This document shows positions 1 through 6,332 of a DNA stretch of 8,631 nt, one piece after another. The notes under the pieces were generated by a model. That model saw only the letters and a program-made list of their open reading frames with translations. It searched no databases and was not told the origin of the DNA. Each line of letters begins with the position of its first letter. Position 1 is the stretch's first letter. The DNA comes from JAAFIP01 sp031428975 (GTDB lineage Bacteria > Pseudomonadota > Gammaproteobacteria > Burkholderiales > Burkholderiaceae_C): NCBI GenBank assembly GCA_031428975.1, contig JANOYR010000276.1:1-8631 (forward strand). Reading direction: 5' to 3'. A program made the translations under genes and the position numbers.

Positions 1-40
1 GCCGCGCTCCTGTGCCCAAACTCGCTTTGGTTCGTGCCAT
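1..40 (-). CDS. IS4-family transposase, N-terminal fragment (runs off left edge)
   Basis: Only the first 13 codons lie in the window. Reading leftwards from the ATG at 40 they give MARTKASLGTGAR. A good Shine-Dalgarno sequence, AGGAGA, lies 5 bases upstream of the ATG. From memory, IS4-family transposases of Burkholderiales often begin with a very similar string, ahead of the Nterm_IS4 domain that precedes the DDE catalytic domain. The assignment is supported independently by an IS4-like terminal repeat ending about 60 bases upstream of the start, which is a normal distance for such elements. The catalytic part is outside the window, so activity cannot be judged. A ParB-like or other protein starting with MARTK is possible from the peptide alone, but the adjacent inverted repeat makes the transposase more likely. 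Confidence 0.6.
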   Translation of the reverse strand, partial: MARTKASLGTGAR

Positions 41-84
41 GTCGCTCTCCTGTGATGGGGGTGACGTAGTATGGCATAATTTTA

Positions 85-102
85 CTTAAATGAACAGTAT
101 TG
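85..102 (-). repeat. IS4-like terminal inverted repeat (element end)
   Basis: Read on the minus strand, 102 to 85 is CAATACTGTTCATTTAAG. Compared with the end of E. coli IS4 as I remember it (TAATGCCGATCAGTTAAG), 13 of 18 positions match, including the closing TTAAG. It sits upstream of the putative transposase start and would mark the outer edge of the element near base 102. The other end and any target-site duplication (11-13 bp in this family) are outside the window. The exact boundary is uncertain by a base or two. Confidence 0.6.
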
Positions 103-164
103 GGTATGCCCGCCATGAGGGAGCGGCGGGAGAGCCAAAACCCTGCTCGGGCGTCTCAGAACGA

Positions 165-200
165 AGAACAAAAACAAAAAGGCGGGAATTCCCGCCTTTT
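165..200 (-). terminator. Rho-independent terminator of the lipoprotein gene
   Basis: A perfect 24-base palindrome spans 177-200, with stem arms GGCGGGAA and TTCCCGCC flanked by A4 and T4. On the minus strand the stem is followed by a T-rich run (TTTTTGTTTTTG, about 180-169). It starts about 20 bases after the TAA of the leftward gene ending at 220. The short T tract on the plus strand (197-200) would make it weaker in the other direction. It also insulates the gene from the mobile element at the left edge. Confidence 0.9.
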
Positions 201-219
201 GTATTGCATCGACGTTCGC

Positions 220-3200
220 TTACGGCACAAAAGTAATCAAGCCAGCTCCTGCCGTGTAACGGCGGTAAGTAACACCTGTATCTCCGCGTATGTAGTACGT
301 CACAGCACCTAGGGGACAGATCCCGGCCGCGGGGTTAGCTGAGCAGTAGTTAGTCCTAGACGTATCAACAACATTGAATTCGTAGATTCTCCAAATGTAA
401 TTACCCTGTGCATCTGTGGGGGAAAAAGTATCAGGAAAATTAGTGTAGAAAGACGGAAATCCAGTCAGTTTTATGCGGATAAAGAATTCATCACCGAGTT
501 CTGTATAACAATCTTCGCCACGATCGTCACAGACTTGTTTAGGTTCTGTCTTGTAGTATGAATTGATTGCGAACTGGGCTCGGGTATTGGCAAAATACTC
601 CAAATTCTCCCAACGGTAGGTGTCGGTCGGGCCATTCGGGTCTATTTGACCGTCGGTGAGGTTTCGTTGGTGCCACTGGTGCACGTCGTAGCCATTGCTA
701 CTGGTTAGCTCCGTACGATCACCGAGAAAACCAACGGTTTGGTGTATATTAGAAACTGCTACGCCGCCCGAACAAACGCCGCTAACATTGCAGCGGTCGC
801 GCTGCACATTCAAACCACTGCTCTCTGAAATCACAATGCGGTCGTCAATGCCAAAGTTGCGTAACTGGACTTCGGGGCTTAGCCCAGGATTCTCAAATGT
901 GGCTACGTTGGCAGCGTCAATGCGTGGATTCCAAAACAAAACCTTTTGGCCACCGCAGAAATCATAAGCCTTGAGCGCTTCTACATTTCCTCCTGGCAAG
1001 CCGGTGTAGGTGAAAGTGCCCTGCACTGTCGAGGACTTTGCTTCGGTGTCGTAGACGGACAAACAAGCCCCTACAGTGACCGTTACGGTCAGTTGTGCCG
1101 ATGCCGCGTTGTAATTGGCATCGCCCGCATAGTTGGCCGTGATGCTGGTGCTGCCGGGTTCTAGGCCCAATACATTGCCCTCAGCGTCAACGCTGGCTAT
1201 TGTGGAATTGGCAGAGCTGTAAGTCACCATGCCTGCAGGTGGCGTGCCCTGCACGCCCGAGAGGCTGGCGCTACTGGTGATGGCTGGAGCGCGGGTTTGC
1301 ACAGCCAATGTGCTGGTGCTGGCAAAAGCCAAAGTGGGGTTGGCCTTGCCAACCGCCAATGCATATGGCGTTGCATTGCCAATCGCATAGTTGTCATCCG
1401 CTGCCGAGCTGGCAGACATCAAGCTGCTGCCCACTGCCAAGCCAGTAATAGCTCCCATGGGATCCACAGTGGCCACGGTGGTGGACGCACTGGCATAGGT
1501 CAAAGTGAGGTTGGCCACACTGGGCAGGGGCTGCGTGCCAAGGCTGGCAGGCGCTGACACGCTGGCCACGTTCACTGGCCCTGCTTGGCCAAAGCCCATG
1601 CTGGTGGTGGGTGTGCCAAACACCACCACGGGCGTGGCTTTGTTGATGGTGAGCGGATAGCTGGTGCTTTGCGCGGCGGCGCAGGTGCCTACTGCGGGCA
1701 CGCTAGCCTGTATGGCGGCTTGGCCTGCGCCTTTGAGCGCTACTGCGCCTGTGGCTGCATTGAGCATGACCAAGCCGCTGCCAGTGGTGGCGCTGTAGGT
1801 GATGGTCGGGGCGTAGCTGGTGCCGCCTGTGGCGCAGGTGACCGTGGCGGCATTGGTGAAGTCGGCATCGCCTAATTTCACTGCTTTGGTGTTGGCAGCA
1901 AAGCTGATCACGGGCACGGTTTGCGCCGTCACGTTGACGTTAAAGGTGGCCACGCCAGCGGCAAATTGGCCCACCACAGCGGCTTGGCTGACTTGAATTT
2001 GGGCAGAGCCTACGGCCAAGCCTGTGACCAAACCTGATGTATTGACCGAAGCATTAGAGCCGCCAGAGACTACAGAGTACACAAAGCTTGCTGTGGAATT
2101 GCTTTGGGCTGTGAGCTGGGTGGTGCCGCCCATTTGCAGGTTGTTGCTGCCGCCCACTGCGATGGTGGGTGTAGGCGCTGGCGTGAGGCTGATCGTGATG
2201 GCTGAGCTGAGCAGGCCAGAGCCAACCACCAAAGTGGCGGTATTGGCAGTTTGGCTGACCTGCGCGTTGGCGCAGTCCACGCCTGTGAGCTGTGTGCCTG
2301 TGGCGTTGGCTGTGCCTTGGCTGGTGCAGCGGGTGCTGCCCAAATTGACATACATGCTGTTAAACAAGCCTGTGCCTGCAATGGTCATGTTGCTGCTGCC
2401 CTGCGCGCCTTGGATGAGGCTGGCGGGGGTGGCGGCCAGCGCCACGATGGGCGGCACGGCGAATGTGACGCTGGTGCTGTTGCTGGCAGTGCCTGCGCCA
2501 AAGCCTGTGAGTAGCAGCACGCCGTTGTTGCGAACTTCGTTTTCGTTAGCCTGTGGGCGGGTGTTGGTCACGTTGCAGGTGTAGCGCAATTGGTTACCTG
2601 TGTTGCCCGCTATTGGGGAGCAAGCAAGGCCTGCGAGTGTGAGTGCTGCATTGGGCGACAAGCTGCAGCCTTTGATCGTGACGCCCGTGCCTTGGGCGGC
2701 GTAGGTGAAGTTGGTGGGGCTTACCTCAGTCACAATGGCGCTGCTTTGGCAGCTCTGGCTGCCTGAGCCTAGAAATATCGTGGTGCTGGGCGCTAGGCCT
2801 TTCACCGTCACCCCACCTGCCTGCACGGCAAAGGTGGCGGTGGCGCTGGTAGCGCCCATCACGCAGCTGGCTACCACGCTGGCGGCACTCAGGGTGGGCG
2901 CGGCGCAGGTCATGTTGCTGGTGGCTAGGCTGGCAGCTGCTAGGTTGCCGCCCGAGGCCGTGAATGTGTAGGTGCTGCCAAAAAGGGGCACGCTGACTGT
3001 GCCCCCGCCGTTAGCTGCGCTGGTTATCGACAGACGGTTTACAAAGGGAGTGTTATCGGCTGCGGCCACTACATTGGCGCTGACTGCGGCTTTGGTCACC
3101 GCTGTGTTGGCTTGCACGGCGGGGTTGCTGTTTTTAGTGGGGTCGGCAAGGTTGGTGGCGGCTGTGGCTATTTGGTTGGCCACGCCAGCACTTAAGGTGG

Positions 3201-3867
3201 CTACGCCTGCGCTGTTGGTGGTAACCGCTGCTGCTAAGGTGCTGATTAAACTGCCCAGGCTCACGCCTTGGTCTTTTTGCATTTGGGCGATGGCGGCCAA
3301 GAGCGTGCCGTATTGGCCTGCGGCGTTGTTGCTGGCGGCGCTGGTGTTCACGTCGGTGGGCACGGTGCTCAAGAGGTCGATGGTGGCGGGCAGGCCAAAG
3401 GCTTGGGCAATGGTTTTGGCAGCGGCGGCCATTTTGGTGGGGTCGCCGCCGGCGGACTGGTAGACCATTTCAGACAGCGGGCTCACGGTCATTTGGGCAC
3501 TTGGGCTGCCAGCAGCGTCTATGACAATGCCGCTGCGCAGCACGGTGGTGTTGGTCACCACTTGGCCAGTGGCTTCGTCGGTATACGTGCCGCCAGTACA
3601 GCTGGCCGAATAGGCGCCAGCGGTGGTGAGGTTGCCAAAGTTGATCACGCCAGCTGTGGTGGTGGCGGTGAGTACTTGTTGGTTGGCGCTGTTAAACAGG
3701 TTGCACACTGCGCCTGTGATGGGGCCTTTGCTTAGGTAGCCAGTGACTGCGGTGGCGCTGGCAGAGCTTGAAGTGCTCACTATCTCGTCGCCTCCTCCGC
3801 AGGAGATGAGCGCGGCGCTGGCACTGCACAGCAGGAGTTTTTTGAACATAGGTAGCCTTTTCAACAT
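220..3867 (-). CDS. Large secreted lipoprotein with Ig-like repeats
   Basis: This protein of 1215 residues has a lipoprotein signal peptide: basic start, hydrophobic stretch, then lipobox LISC with the lipidated Cys at residue 23 followed by GGGDE. There is no Asp at +2, so outer-membrane sorting is likely. Residues about 40-270 hold a GPITGAVC-type beta module and an Ala-rich helical part. About 300-570 hold IPT/TIG-like stretches with several cysteines. About 570-650, 740-840 and 840-930 look like bacterial Ig-like (BID_2) repeats, with the recurring GLAVGS or GLEPGS pattern followed by a beta strand. Residues about 932-1215 form a distinct, unrecognised domain with eight cysteines, three pairs spaced CX5C, CX6C and CX8C. 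Two starts are possible: the ATG at 3867 (AGGTG, 7-base spacing) and the ATG at 3849 (AAAAGG, 6-base spacing). The second gives a more typical signal peptide, MFKKLLLC. A surface or adhesion role is inferred; the function is unknown. It is transcribed alone. Confidence 0.85.
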   Translation of the reverse strand: MLKRLPMFKKLLLCSASAALISCGGGDEIVSTSSSASATAVTGYLSKGPITGAVCNLFNSANQQVLTATTTAGVINFGNLTTAGAYSASCTGGTYTDEATGQVVTNTTVLRSGIVIDAAGSPSAQMTVSPLSEMVYQSAGGDPTKMAAAAKTIAQAFGLPATIDLLSTVPTDVNTSAASNNAAGQYGTLLAAIAQMQKDQGVSLGSLISTLAAAVTTNSAGVATLSAGVANQIATAATNLADPTKNSNPAVQANTAVTKAAVSANVVAAADNTPFVNRLSITSAANGGGTVSVPLFGSTYTFTASGGNLAAASLATSNMTCAAPTLSAASVVASCVMGATSATATFAVQAGGVTVKGLAPSTTIFLGSGSQSCQSSAIVTEVSPTNFTYAAQGTGVTIKGCSLSPNAALTLAGLACSPIAGNTGNQLRYTCNVTNTRPQANENEVRNNGVLLLTGFGAGTASNSTSVTFAVPPIVALAATPASLIQGAQGSSNMTIAGTGLFNSMYVNLGSTRCTSQGTANATGTQLTGVDCANAQVSQTANTATLVVGSGLLSSAITISLTPAPTPTIAVGGSNNLQMGGTTQLTAQSNSTASFVYSVVSGGSNASVNTSGLVTGLAVGSAQIQVSQAAVVGQFAAGVATFNVNVTAQTVPVISFAANTKAVKLGDADFTNAATVTCATGGTSYAPTITYSATTGSGLVMLNAATGAVALKGAGQAAIQASVPAVGTCAAAQSTSYPLTINKATPVVVFGTPTTSMGFGQAGPVNVASVSAPASLGTQPLPSVANLTLTYASASTTVATVDPMGAITGLAVGSSLMSASSAADDNYAIGNATPYALAVGKANPTLAFASTSTLAVQTRAPAITSSASLSGVQGTPPAGMVTYSSANSTIASVDAEGNVLGLEPGSTSITANYAGDANYNAASAQLTVTVTVGACLSVYDTEAKSSTVQGTFTYTGLPGGNVEALKAYDFCGGQKVLFWNPRIDAANVATFENPGLSPEVQLRNFGIDDRIVISESSGLNVQRDRCNVSGVCSGGVAVSNIHQTVGFLGDRTELTSSNGYDVHQWHQRNLTDGQIDPNGPTDTYRWENLEYFANTRAQFAINSYYKTEPKQVCDDRGEDCYTELGDEFFIRIKLTGFPSFYTNFPDTFSPTDAQGNYIWRIYEFNVVDTSRTNYCSANPAAGICPLGAVTYYIRGDTGVTYRRYTAGAGLITFVP

Positions 3868-3990
3868 CAGAATGCACCTAACTGTACAGAATTAAACCTT
3901 TAAAGTCTGTGATTCTGCGCACATTTCAAAAAATTAATCCCGAATGACTACATCCAATAGATGCGTGCCGTGTGGGTTGTCCATGCAATA

Positions 3991-4013
3991 CGAACACCAA
4001 AATGTAATGTTCG
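3991..4013. promoter_or_regulatory. Inverted repeat, possible operator
   Basis: CGAACA (3991-3996) and TGTTCG (4008-4013) form perfect six-base arms around an 11-base spacer. The spacing puts the arms about one and a half helical turns apart. It lies about 120 bases upstream of the lipoprotein start and about 145 bases upstream of phaZ, so either gene could be its target. I do not recognise the regulator. Arms this short can occur by chance. Confidence 0.2.
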
Positions 4014-4065
4014 CGTCAGCTAGTGCAAAAATGGATGCGCGTCTCTAGGTAAAACCTATTTTTAG

Positions 4066-4093
4066 TTTGTAAAATGCTGCAATGCAACATAAT
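4066..4093 (+). promoter_or_regulatory. Candidate sigma-70 promoter of phaZ
   Basis: CATAAT at 4088-4093 matches the -10 consensus at five of six positions. A poor -35 (TTTGTA, 4066-4071) sits 16 bases upstream. Transcription would start near 4100, giving a leader of roughly 58 bases. The weak -35 and the inverted repeat lying across the -10 would suit a regulated promoter. This is a by-eye call only. Confidence 0.3.
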
Positions 4094-4107
4094 TACTGTT
4101 GTTGCAT
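4078..4107. promoter_or_regulatory. PhaR-like operator upstream of phaZ
   Basis: ATGCAACA (4082-4089) and TGTTGCAT (4100-4107) are perfect eight-base inverted arms separated by 10 bases. The left arm overlaps TGCAATGCA (4078-4086). PhaR, the repressor that senses PHB and controls phasin genes, is known to bind TGC-rich sites of the TGCA-N-TGCA type; I am recalling the site form from the literature and have not aligned it. The position is suggestive: across the candidate -10 box and 50 bases ahead of a PHB depolymerase gene. The palindrome and motif are seen directly, whereas the regulator is inferred. The same sequence could also fold as a hairpin in the mRNA leader. Confidence 0.45.
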
Positions 4108-4157
4108 GGTCTCAGCCACTTTTTGGTTGAGAAAATTTAACTGCAAAGGCCTGCCCC

Positions 4158-5669
4158 ATGCTCTACCAAATCTACGAAACCCAGCGGGCCATGATGGAGC
4201 CTTTCACAGAATTTGCGCAGGCCAATGCCAAGGTATTTGGCAATCCGCTGAGCAGTTTTGGCCAAGTGCCCTTCGCCCAGCGCCTAGCGGCTGGCTATGA
4301 TTTGGTTTACCGATTGGGCAAAGATTACGAAAAGCCAGTGTTTGGCATCCGTGCGGTGGAAGTCGAAGGCAAAGAAGTCGCCATCCATGAGCGCATTGAA
4401 TTGGACAAAACCTTCTGCGAACTGCGCCGCTTTAAGCGCTTTACAGATGATGTGGGCACGCTCACCAAGCTCAAAGGCCAGCCTGTTGTTTTAATTGTTG
4501 CCCCACTGTCTGGCCACTATGCCACATTACTGCGCGACACGGTTAAAACCATGCTCACAGGCCACAAGGTTTTTATTACCGACTGGAAAAATGCCCGCCT
4601 AGTGCCCTTGGCTGACGGCGAATTTCATTTAGACGACTATGTGAACTATGTACAAGAGTTCATTCGCCATTTGCAAGCATCGTATGGCAATTGCCACGTC
4701 ATGAGTGTTTGTCAGCCGACTGTGCCGGTGCTGGCTGCGGTGAGCCTGATGGCTTCGCGCGGTGAACTAACGCCTTTGTCTATGACCATGATGGGTGGCC
4801 CCATTGACGCACGCAAATCGCCCACAGCGGTGAACAACTTGGCTATGAACAAACCCTACAGTTGGTTTGAAAACAATGTAATTTACAAAGTGCCTGCCAG
4901 TTTTCCGGGCAAAGGCCGCCGCGTATACCCTGGCTTTTTGCAGCACACAGGTTTTGTGGCCATGAACCCGCAAAACCATGCCAAGAGCCATTTTGACTAC
5001 TTCAAAGACTTGGTTAAAGGCGATGGCCGCAGCGCCGATGCGCACCGCAAGTTTTACGACGAATACAACGCCGTGTTGGACATGGATGCCGACTACTATT
5101 TGGAAACCATCGAGACGGTGTTCCAAAAATACAAGCTTGTTAACGGCACCTGGGATGTAAAAAATCCTGAAGGCGTGCCAGAGCGCGTCCAGCCTGCCGA
5201 CATACGCGGCACCGCCGTGCTGACGGTAGAAGGCGAGTTGGACGACATCAGCGGAAGCGGCCAAACACAGGCTGCGCACGGCCTGTGCTCTGGCATACCC
5301 GACTCCAAGAAACTGCATTTTGAAGCCAAGGGCGCAGGCCACTACGGCATATTTTCAGGTAGCCGCTGGCGCGATATGGTGTACCCAGTGGTCAAAGACT
5401 TTATTTTGGCCAATAATGCACAAAAAACAGCCAATGTCACCGTAGAACCGTCATTTGTAGCTATAGAAAATGAAGCGCCGTCTGTGGTTGCTCCAACCGA
5501 GGCGGTAGTTGCCGTTGCTGTGGTGTCTAAAATTCCAACGCCTGCGCCACGTGCAAAACGCCCATTAGCACCCAAAGCAGCGGTGAAAGCAACGGTAAAG
5601 CCAGCGGTGAAGGCAGCGGTAAAGCCACCGGTGAAAACCGCTTGGGCCAAAACTACGGCTACGAAATAA
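4158..5669 (+). CDS. phaZ: Intracellular PHB depolymerase PhaZ with basic C-terminal tail
   Basis: This is a cytoplasmic, granule-bound enzyme that hydrolyses native (amorphous) PHB during carbon mobilisation. The 503-residue product starts MLYQIYETQR, as Ralstonia-type PhaZ1 does, which fixes the start at 4158; AAGG lies 8 bases upstream. It has an alpha/beta-hydrolase fold with Cys, not Ser, as nucleophile. Cys185 lies in SVCQPTVPV and corresponds to Cys183 of the Ralstonia enzyme. Asp362 or Asp363 (GELDDISG) and His395 (GAGHYGIF) complete the triad. There is no signal peptide, as expected. The catalytic domain ends near residue 420, the usual family length. Residues 421-503 are an added Ala/Val/Pro linker ending in a Lys-rich AVKxxVKP repeat, similar in style to histone H1-like or PhaM-type DNA-binding tails. 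A possible PhaR operator lies upstream, and the ferredoxin gene follows after 3 bases. Confidence 0.95.
   Translation: MLYQIYETQRAMMEPFTEFAQANAKVFGNPLSSFGQVPFAQRLAAGYDLVYRLGKDYEKPVFGIRAVEVEGKEVAIHERIELDKTFCELRRFKRFTDDVGTLTKLKGQPVVLIVAPLSGHYATLLRDTVKTMLTGHKVFITDWKNARLVPLADGEFHLDDYVNYVQEFIRHLQASYGNCHVMSVCQPTVPVLAAVSLMASRGELTPLSMTMMGGPIDARKSPTAVNNLAMNKPYSWFENNVIYKVPASFPGKGRRVYPGFLQHTGFVAMNPQNHAKSHFDYFKDLVKGDGRSADAHRKFYDEYNAVLDMDADYYLETIETVFQKYKLVNGTWDVKNPEGVPERVQPADIRGTAVLTVEGELDDISGSGQTQAAHGLCSGIPDSKKLHFEAKGAGHYGIFSGSRWRDMVYPVVKDFILANNAQKTANVTVEPSFVAIENEAPSVVAPTEAVVAVAVVSKIPTPAPRAKRPLAPKAAVKATVKPAVKAAVKPPVKTAWAKTTATK
5580..5639 (+). repeat. 12-base tandem repeats encoding the Lys/Ala/Pro tail of PhaZ
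   Basis: Five imperfect in-frame copies of a 12-base unit run from 5580 to 5639. They begin GCGGTGAAAGCA, ACGGTAAAGCCA, GCGGTGAAGGCA, GCGGTAAAGCCA and CCGGTGAAAACC. Alternate units resemble each other most, suggesting growth by duplication of a 24-base block. They encode AVKA, TVKP, AVKA, AVKP and PVKT. Copy number may vary between strains. Confidence 0.85.
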
Positions 5670-5672
5670 AGC

Positions 5673-6323
5673 ATGCCAGCCAGTGCGCAGCAGATTCTTG
5701 CCCTGCTGCCGCACACCCAGTGCCAGCGCTGCGGCTACCCCGACTGTGCCGCCTATGCGCAGGCGGTGTACGAGGGGGCCGCAGCCATCAACCAATGCCC
5801 CCCCGGCGGCCAAGAAGGCGTGGAGCGGTTAGCCGCTGCCACAGGCAAACCCGCCCTGCCTTTGAACCCTGTTCACGGACGTGAACAAGAACGCAGCGTA
5901 GCCTACATTGACGAAAACTGGTGCATCGGCTGCACCCTGTGCATCAAAGCCTGCCCGGTGGATGCCATCATCGGCAGCAATAAGTTCATGCACAGTATCA
6001 TCGAGCCCCTGTGCACAGGCTGCGAGCTGTGTATTCCCGCCTGCCCAGTAGACTGCATAGAACTAGAGATCGCCACGCCCGGGCGCACAGGCTGGCAAGC
6101 ATGGTCTGCCGATTTGGCGTTGCAGGCTGATCATCGCTATGAAAAACATAGTGCAAGAAGACCATATGACAGTGACATCTTGCATAAAAAGCATCAAAAC
6201 ACCTTAGAAGCCAAGCTGGCCGACCCCACGCTGGGCTCGACCATCACAGACAGCGCGGTATTGGATAAAAAGCGGGCGTTTATAGAGGCGGCACTGGCCA
6301 AGTCGCGCAATCGCGCGGTGTAG
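5673..6323 (+). CDS. rsxB: RnfB/RsxB-like ferredoxin (three Fe-S cluster motifs)
   Basis: This is a 216-residue soluble iron-sulphur protein. Residues 17-42 form the RnfB-type four-cysteine motif (CQRCGYPDC, then CPPGG; Cys17, 20, 25, 42). Two bacterial-ferredoxin 4Fe-4S motifs follow: CIGCTLCIKACP (Cys84, 87, 90, 94) and CTGCELCIPACP (Cys114, 117, 120, 124). Canonical RnfB of the RnfABCDGE complex begins with a membrane helix that is absent here, and no other rnf gene is in view. A free-standing electron carrier is therefore more likely than a full Rnf pump; its partners are unknown. The start lies 3 bases after the phaZ stop with only a weak purine stretch as ribosome-binding site, so translation is probably coupled to phaZ. 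The symbol follows usual annotation in betaproteobacteria and says little about function. Confidence 0.85.
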   Translation: MPASAQQILALLPHTQCQRCGYPDCAAYAQAVYEGAAAINQCPPGGQEGVERLAAATGKPALPLNPVHGREQERSVAYIDENWCIGCTLCIKACPVDAIIGSNKFMHSIIEPLCTGCELCIPACPVDCIELEIATPGRTGWQAWSADLALQADHRYEKHSARRPYDSDILHKKHQNTLEAKLADPTLGSTITDSAVLDKKRAFIEAALAKSRNRAV

Positions 6324-6332
6324 TGTTGTCAG

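Larger units (their letters stand above)
1..102 (-). mobile_element. IS4-family insertion sequence, one end only
   Basis: This combines an IS4-like inverted repeat at 85-102 with a Shine-Dalgarno-equipped start codon at 40 for a peptide typical of IS4-family transposases. Orientation places the transposase start at this end, with the rest of the element to the left of the window. The insertion lies downstream of the large lipoprotein gene and its terminator, so it interrupts nothing visible here. Confidence 0.55.
3868..4157. other. Divergent intergenic region between lipoprotein gene and phaZ
   Basis: This 290-base AT-rich spacer lies between two divergent genes and should hold both promoters. 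No good promoter is visible for the leftward gene. TTTAAT, read on the minus strand at 3896-3891, could be a -10 box but has no matching -35. The phaZ side carries a candidate promoter and a palindromic operator, listed separately. A second inverted repeat, CGAACA-N11-TGTTCG, lies at 3991-4013. No small ORF with a credible ribosome-binding site and no RNA gene was recognised. Confidence 0.7.

Noticed and set aside
109..130. CCCGCC-N10-GGCGGG inverted repeat
   Set aside because: The arms are perfect, but the loop is 10 bases and no T-run follows on either strand. A much better terminator lies at 165-200.
100..312. 70-codon plus-strand open frame beginning at the IS edge
   Set aside because: It reads through the strong terminator palindrome and into the 3' end of the lipoprotein gene, with no ribosome-binding site or recognisable protein.
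2024..3735. Several open frames on the plus strand opposite the lipoprotein gene
   Set aside because: Their products are low-complexity Ala/Val/Leu/Gly mixtures mirroring the repetitive Ala/Thr codons of the real gene. No domains are seen.
4046..4063. TAGGT-AAA-ACCTA hairpin followed by five T residues
   Set aside because: The stem is only five mostly weak pairs, and it lies in a promoter region with no gene ending nearby, so a terminator is unlikely.
4767..5342. Long open frame on the minus strand opposite phaZ (191 codons)
   Set aside because: It lies wholly antisense to a confidently identified gene, has no family resemblance and no good ribosome-binding site. It is explained by the codon bias of phaZ.
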